From the NCBI RefSeq assembly GCF_964204645.1, contig NC_134032.1, positions 8,488,275 to 8,552,274 of the forward strand: DNA of 64,000 bases, given 5' to 3'. This DNA is from Tubulanus polymorphus (taxonomy: Eukaryota > Nemertea > Palaeonemertea > Tubulaniformes > Tubulanidae). This document shows positions 58,401 through 64,000 of this stretch, one piece after another (the first letter of the stretch is position 1; every line of letters begins with the position of its first letter). A program made the position numbers and the translations under genes. Below the pieces are notes generated by a model, which worked only from the letters and a program-made list of their open reading frames with translations, made no database searches and had not been told where the DNA came from.

Positions 58401-59759
58401 CATCTGAAGGGAAGAATTTGACGCGGTGGTAGGTGCATTCATGTAATGTCGAAGGTAGCCACATTGGATTCTCTGTGCGTAGGCAGCTGTGCGTAGATTG
58501 GTTTGTTACACATTCCTCGATACACACTCCTACAGTTCCAGCACCCTGGATTTATGCAATCCAGCTTCTCTCTCCGCCTGCCCGTCTCTCAGTGCGTCTG
58601 CCGTTATATTAGTTCCGTAAAATTACTATACACGATCAATAGTTTAATCTTTACGTTGACTACATAGAGAGAGTGAGAGAGGGTGGGGGTGGGGGTAGAG
58701 TGAGAGCGCAACACTGCACGATAGGTTGACGGAACAGACCTGACTACGACTAACTTATTACATGCTCTGCAACTTCCATGAATATCGAAATGCTCTCAGA
58801 ATCAGAATATTTTCCGAGTTCATTTGTTTTATGAAAGGGAACTGTGTGGGGAACTCTTCTGTAGAACCTTTATAGGTTTCCTCGGTTTGCCAAAATATGT
58901 TTACATGGAAACAAAGATTTTGGAGATATCGGGTATTTTTTGTGCGAGCGGGAAAGGAGGAAGGTAGACAGGAGTAGATGGCCGGACATTGGCAGATCCA
59001 GGGGTCAAATCTGAGTACTGACCGAGGGCTCGATGCCCTGGCTCCCAGAGGCAGAGATAGAAATAGAGCCAAGGGGTGAAGACGTAGTTGTAGACAAGAT
59101 AGAGAAGGAGTTTATGGACATAATAGGAGGGAAGGATGATGATGTTTGGTGCAAGACTATTAACCAGATCGACTCCAATTTGAGAATCAGGTCACCAGAT
59201 TATCTATCGAATGAATGCAACCTCGAGACGAGCATCGATTCGTTCACTCAATAAATCTGATTCATGAAGAAATCATTATTCGAATCAGCGAGTCTGACTG
59301 GTACAGTGACCCGATAACCCATATATCTCGTGAGTACGATATAATACGCTTAGAAACCAGTTTCCTTTTGAGGTCGGTGAATTCCTCGTTTCTTTTCGTC
59401 GAAAAAAAGCGATATTTGATGAAGCGCTCTCCAACTCGAGGTAGAAACGCTTACGAGTAGGTACACTCCCTAGTCCCCCCCATCGCCTCGTTAAACAAAG
59501 CTACTAAAGTAAATAGTCGCTTTTGATATGAATCCGTTTCGATAGAATTTATAATTCGCCTCGTATACACGACCTGTCTTTGATTGCAGATAGTTTTTTT
59601 TAAGCCGATAAAGTAGTGTACAGCAGCTCTCCCCCTCCCCATTCCCCTCTCCTCCCATGCCGATATCTAGATATTTTATCTATAGTTTGAAAAGGAATGC
59701 CGCAGTCAACCTTCTATCTGCATTTTTCCTTTCCTTTGTTTAAATGATTGGGGAATTTC
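58401..59759. other. Noncoding stretch, no gene seen
   Basis: A GAGA/GGGGT-rich patch at about 58665-58705. A 73-codon frame at 59033-59254 is hydrophilic but has no recognisable domain or clear splice sites. Confidence 0.35.
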
Positions 59760-60900
59760 TGATATCCATAGACACTCTCTAGAAAAGTGGCTTCGGTGTT
59801 GTTACCGCCCCTCCCCTATCCCCCCCTCCCCTACTAGAGGCTCTTCCAGAAAATACTTCTAACATGAATCGGCCTATTAATGTCGTCAAATTGCCCTGCA
59901 AACCACCCATAGAAGAGATGGATGGCCTGATAAATACGTATGACATCAGACTGACAAAAAAGGTGGCTGCCTCCATAAATCCCCACATGACAACACAAAT
60001 AACCCCCTACAGATGCTTTCGGTAGGGCCTAAAGAAAGCCACCTGTAAGTCTCCCTATGACATCATCAGATTAGGTTCTCTCATCTCGAGTTATTCAAGG
60101 AATGACAGTCATCATGTCTTGGCTATGAGTAGCTGTGTGCTTCTCATCGGGCAAACGCAGTCAGTGTTTATGGTCAGTTCTAGGAATCTAATCAACCGCC
60201 GGGTGTCACTCAGAATCTACTCTCAGTTTTTCCGAGAATTTATTTCGATAAGCACCACCGCCAAGCACCACCGCCGCCGCCATCGATCTCCCCTGTAAAA
60301 CTAATACACATTATACACTGCATATGGTGCATTGGCCTCAAAACCTGGATTTAAAAAGCGTCAAATACATCTGCGGATAACTACGATTGAACTATTTTCC
60401 AAGGACACGATATGTGTATTTCTGAACTCTATAGTATTTACAGAGTTTCATGATTAATGAAGCCAGCCATTTTTTCCCGAAACTGTCTATAGGGTTATTC
60501 GGCGATGTCATATGGGGATTTCTCAGGCAGCCATCTTTTCGGAAAGTGTCTATTTAAGGGTAAGCCACCTTTTTGTGGCAGCCACCTTTTCTAGGAATGC
60601 AATCTGCAATGGGCAATTTGATGATATCATATGGATGATGTCATTTATGGAGGAAGCCATAGGGTAATCTGATACCGATTTGATGTGATGTCATAGGGGG
60701 ATTGATAGAGGCAACCGTGCTTTCAGCAAGGATCTAAGCGTGTAGGGGACTATTTTATGGTCTTGCCAGAGCCTATGTTAGGGGTTTTTTTATTTTCTGG
60801 GGGCAGCGACTTTATCTCTGGAAAGGTTTGTGGTTATATCTCATCGAATAGATGGCCGCCTTGGGGAATCCACCTATGACATCATCTAATTTTTCCCCTC
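59760..60900. repeat. TATGACATCATC dispersed repeats, both orientations
   Basis: Forward copies at 59760-60090 and 60845-60890, reverse copies at 60430-60720, separated by unique sequence with a short CACCGC run near 60255-60280. Confidence 0.65.
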
Positions 60901-61120
60901 AATTGTTGGCATTGCGTATATAGTAGTGGGATAGGAAATGTTTAATGGCATAACCGGAAATTTCAGTAATCAGCATCGAAAAATTCGTGACCTAGATATT
61001 GTGTACACAACAAACTTTCGGTCGAGTTTTTCTAAATAAGGTGAATGACACTGAACATTGTGTGTGCAGCGAGTGGGTGTTTTAGTGAGTGAGTGAGGTG
61101 TATTCATTAGTATCAGTCTG

Positions 61121-61349
61121 TATATAGAGGCGTGCGTGAGTCATTGAACCGTCTTATTAGTGTAATCTAAGTACAAACGACTACCTAACGACTTTAATAC
61201 AGTATAGGATATAATCGCGCGGATATATAGACAGTGATATAGTGTTCTAAAGTGTATAATACTGTTTACTAGCGTTATAAACGCCTTAACTCGGGATTTA
61301 CTAATATCAACGTAGGACAACGTTTCCTGTCTCGCCCGAGCTATGTACA
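61121..61349 (+). promoter_or_regulatory. Candidate TATA promoter and untranslated first exon
   Basis: TATATAGA at 61121-61128 followed about 220 bp later by a donor, ACA|GTGAGT, at 61349. The gap is unique sequence. It would place a 5' UTR exon at about 61150-61349 upstream of the coding exon at 63573. Inference from spacing and splice signals only. Confidence 0.4.
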
Positions 61350-61639
61350 GTGAGTAGATGATGGTAATTCGATCATAACAAATAGTTAGATAGTAAGCTT
61401 TTATTCACGGTGTCCTATTTCGTGAGATATTTTTAATCTTACGGACAGTTAGGTTATTAAAGATGGTTGCCTATGTTTAAATTCCTATATGATAGGCCTA
61501 TCGTCTACAGGTTGCCCTCTTGACGACTGAAGCTGGCATTTCTACTAGGCTGGGGCTGGAACCGCAAATCATTCAAAATGAATAAATCAATGAATTGTAT
61601 TGCTGTTCGGGCTTCAGTGAGACCCTTATTCTTGAATCA

Positions 61640-61935
61640 TCAATCTGTATGTGTGTATGTCGTTGACGAAACTTGGGCACAATATTAGTACGGGGATCTA
61701 GTTGTGCAGTGCCCAGAATGGGCCCAGTGCGCCACCTAGCAGCAGAACTAGGCACTAAAAACTTTTTCAGCGACATGACCTTGAAGAATACTGCATAACT
61801 GAAACAAGGTCAAAATTCAATAAGTTGTCTTGAGAAAATTTAGCTATTGACCCTAGGTAGGCCTACCAACATATCTGAAATTCTATGGGAACTGACGCAT
61901 GGATTCGGTAAATTCGGAGTTCGAGTCTGAGTCCG
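61640..61935 (+). repeat. Dispersed repeat family H, copy 2
   Basis: Colinear with 37600-37875, here with a few short insertions (a TAGGCCTA lies within it). Confidence 0.7.
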
Positions 61936-62262
61936 AGAACCGTTGTCGGCTATGGCCATTACCCAATGAATATCCTAACGATGTACCTAAATTACAATTC
62001 GGTACATCGTAGTAATTCATTGAGGTCATTGCCCGATTTGATATCACTTGTAAATTTTGTTTGTTTTTTACTCGATAGGTATCGCCGAGAGTTGAACAGA
62101 GTTGAACGCAGAGTTGTGGACACCACACGCAAACAACGCACAAGAGATTTTTAACAGTACGTACTTCCGAGTGGCAATCCGCCCGCAACTCTTATCCATG
62201 TTTTCCTAAAAGTTCCAATCGAACGGGATACCAGCGCTCACTAGATGGCGCAACAAAACACA

Positions 62263-62376
62263 GGGGCCCGGTTTTAGAGACTGGCATTACCTTTTACCCG
62301 GGGGTTAACTCAATTGATAATGAATTGAGTTAACCCCCCCGGTTAAAGGTAATGCCAGTCTATAAAACCGGGCCCG
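62263..62376. mobile_element. GGGCCC-ended hairpin, copy e
   Basis: GGGGCCCGGTTTTAGAGACT, GGCATTACCTTTTACC and GGGGTTAACTCAATT on the left pair almost perfectly with the right arm. About 50 bp per arm with a loop of few bases. Confidence 0.85.
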
Positions 62377-63572
62377 GGTTGATATTCGTAGTGAAAAGCA
62401 GTTCATTTTCAATGAAATTTGAAGTCAATTTTTAGGCTTCCGAATCCGTCGATGCCATCGGATATCTATGAGATGGTATAGACTTCGCTGAGAATTGATT
62501 CAACGATGAGAAAAGTTTATTCGAATTTCATTGAAATGTTGAAGAGATTGAAGCGCGGTAACCGGGTTCAACTAGCGATCCCGGCGGATTATCACCCGAG
62601 TCCTCACTCGCCACTATAGCGTTATCGGTATCCGGTTGGAAAAAAATAACTTTCCTTGAAATTCAAATTTCTATGGATAGAGATTTGAGGGAAATTTGCA
62701 GATGGATCAATACAAAAAAAAAAGAGATGGAAATATGTTAACGACTTCCACTTTGCCCGCCATCATCCTCATTGTTTCCTACTATGGACAAAGTTACTGC
62801 GCAAAGGTCCTCTTTGCTTGGTAATAGGTCTATTTTTAGTCAAAGGTTTGGAAATTCCAGCGCGATCAATCTACATCTAGCCTTATTTGGTAAAGCCACT
62901 CATCTCGCACAAACTCTCATTTGACGCCGGTATCTATATCCGCATTCTGGAACCTGTTCCACTTGCTGCCGGGGACCGTCCTTCGGGCGTAGGGCATTTT
63001 ATCAGTTTGGTTTCAAAAACGGATCATCCACGCTTCGCATGTGTTCAGGACCTTACTAATTTTGATTGAAAATGAACTACTAACACTAGATACATAGATA
63101 ATAGATATTTATATATAGGCCTAATGTATATTTAGATATAAGATATTTAGATATATTGTATGTTTAGGTATATAGATAGGCCTATTTAGACATTAGATAT
63201 TTTATAATCAGCACATTTTTATAAGGTGATTGTCCTTACCTCACGTTTTTGTTCGGGATTTCACCTGAGACATTTTTAATTGATAGTGAACTAAAAACGC
63301 TGGACAGACATTTTGTACGCATGCTTTCGTAAAGTGATCGTGCACCCTTCACATAGCGATCATACCAGTTTACACCTACGATTGAATATGAACTACGAAC
63401 ACCAGCCAGACTCAAGACATTTCATAAGCGCGCTTTCAGTAAATGATTGTTCACGTACATACGTTACGTTCAAATGTTAAATGTTTAAAGCAATGGTTCT
63501 CGGCCAGGCTGCGGATACTTATTCGTGTTAAGAAGATTGCTATGATAATTAGTTCTTTTCTATCGTTTTCAG

Positions 63573-63759
63573 GTATTTGTCAACGGAGTCTTCACATTCC
63601 ACATACAGATTCGGTGTCATTTTTATTTGAAATTCGAAGAAAAAAAAAACAACGAATAAACGCAGAAAATGTCGCCGATCGTTAGATTTTTAACGCTGTT
63701 GTCGGTCGCGGCCGTCGCCGTGTCGGCGCAGAATACGTTTCCAGTACCGAAGGACGATG
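63573..63759 (+). CDS. First coding exon of a secreted protein (partial, continues beyond window)
   Basis: An exon with acceptor TCTATCGTTTTCAG and donor GATG|GTAGGT. Coding starts at ATG 63669; an in-frame TAA lies four codons upstream, so the start is firm. The first 30 residues are MSPIVRFLTLLSVAAVAVSA then QNTFPVPKDD. Residues 1-20 are a textbook signal peptide, with cleavage expected after VSA, so the product enters the secretory pathway. The exon ends in phase 1 and the next exon is outside the window, so the family cannot be told. The preceding 96 bp of the exon are 5' UTR, so at least one untranslated exon must lie upstream; candidates are at about 61150-61349 and 49674-49734. Confidence 0.7.
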
Positions 63760-64000
63760 GTAGGTCTTAATAATCCCCACAACCCCCGTGCGCCTCCTCG
63801 CTCTAGCTCCTCGTCGGACCCAGTTCCACGTACCACGTACAGGCGGGTTCAAATTCGAACCTAGCGTTCGATGTAAACGTGACTCATAATCGTGGAACCG
63901 AGTCCCGGGGCACGAGCTATTCGATATCGTTAACTCGAGCCGATTCTAAAAAATTATAAATCAATCTTTCATGAAACGTGATTATTTTCTAATTCGCGTA

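Overview
The window comes from an animal nuclear genome: genes have many exons with GT-AG introns of all three phases, and most sequence between exons is repeats and short hairpin elements. The proteins are bilaterian in character. The small heat shock protein, the histamine-methyltransferase-like single-exon gene and the rich set of hairpin elements suggest a marine invertebrate, perhaps a lophotrochozoan or an invertebrate deuterostome. I cannot name the species. All homology calls rest on reading the protein sequences, without database searches.

Layout. (1) 1-5086, minus strand: bystin (BYSL), nine exons, with the C-terminal end beyond the left edge. (2) 5087-8852: repeats, including a 99-bp minisatellite. 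(3) 8853-9749, minus: an intronless class I methyltransferase resembling histamine N-methyltransferase. (4) 10494-11581, plus: a small heat shock protein gene behind heat-shock elements and a TATA box. It has one complete alpha-crystallin domain and a cut-short second one. (5) 11582-17430: repeats only. (6) 17431-18312, minus: a 293-residue protein I do not recognise. (7) 19667-37979, plus: the whole gamma-tubulin complex component 5 gene (TUBGCP5), 21 exons and 1014 codons. Intron 9 holds a same-strand single-exon rhodopsin-like GPCR. (8) 37980-61000: a long stretch with no recognisable protein, holding minisatellites, hairpin elements and possible untranslated exons. (9) 61121-63759, plus: a probable promoter and the first coding exon of a secreted protein that leaves the window on the right.

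Repeats dominate. There are six copies of a piggyBac-like miniature element; its better-preserved copies end in TTAA and carry internal palindromes. There is a dispersed repeat built around TATGACATCATC, and a set of hairpins ending in GGCCC-type sequence. A 1.29-kb element has split a 40-bp minisatellite, and the palindrome TAGGCCTA is greatly over-represented.

The genes form no operon or pathway. BYSL (40S ribosome assembly) and TUBGCP5 (microtubule nucleation) are housekeeping genes. The minus-strand 293-residue gene and TUBGCP5 are head to head and may share a TCTCGCGAGA promoter.
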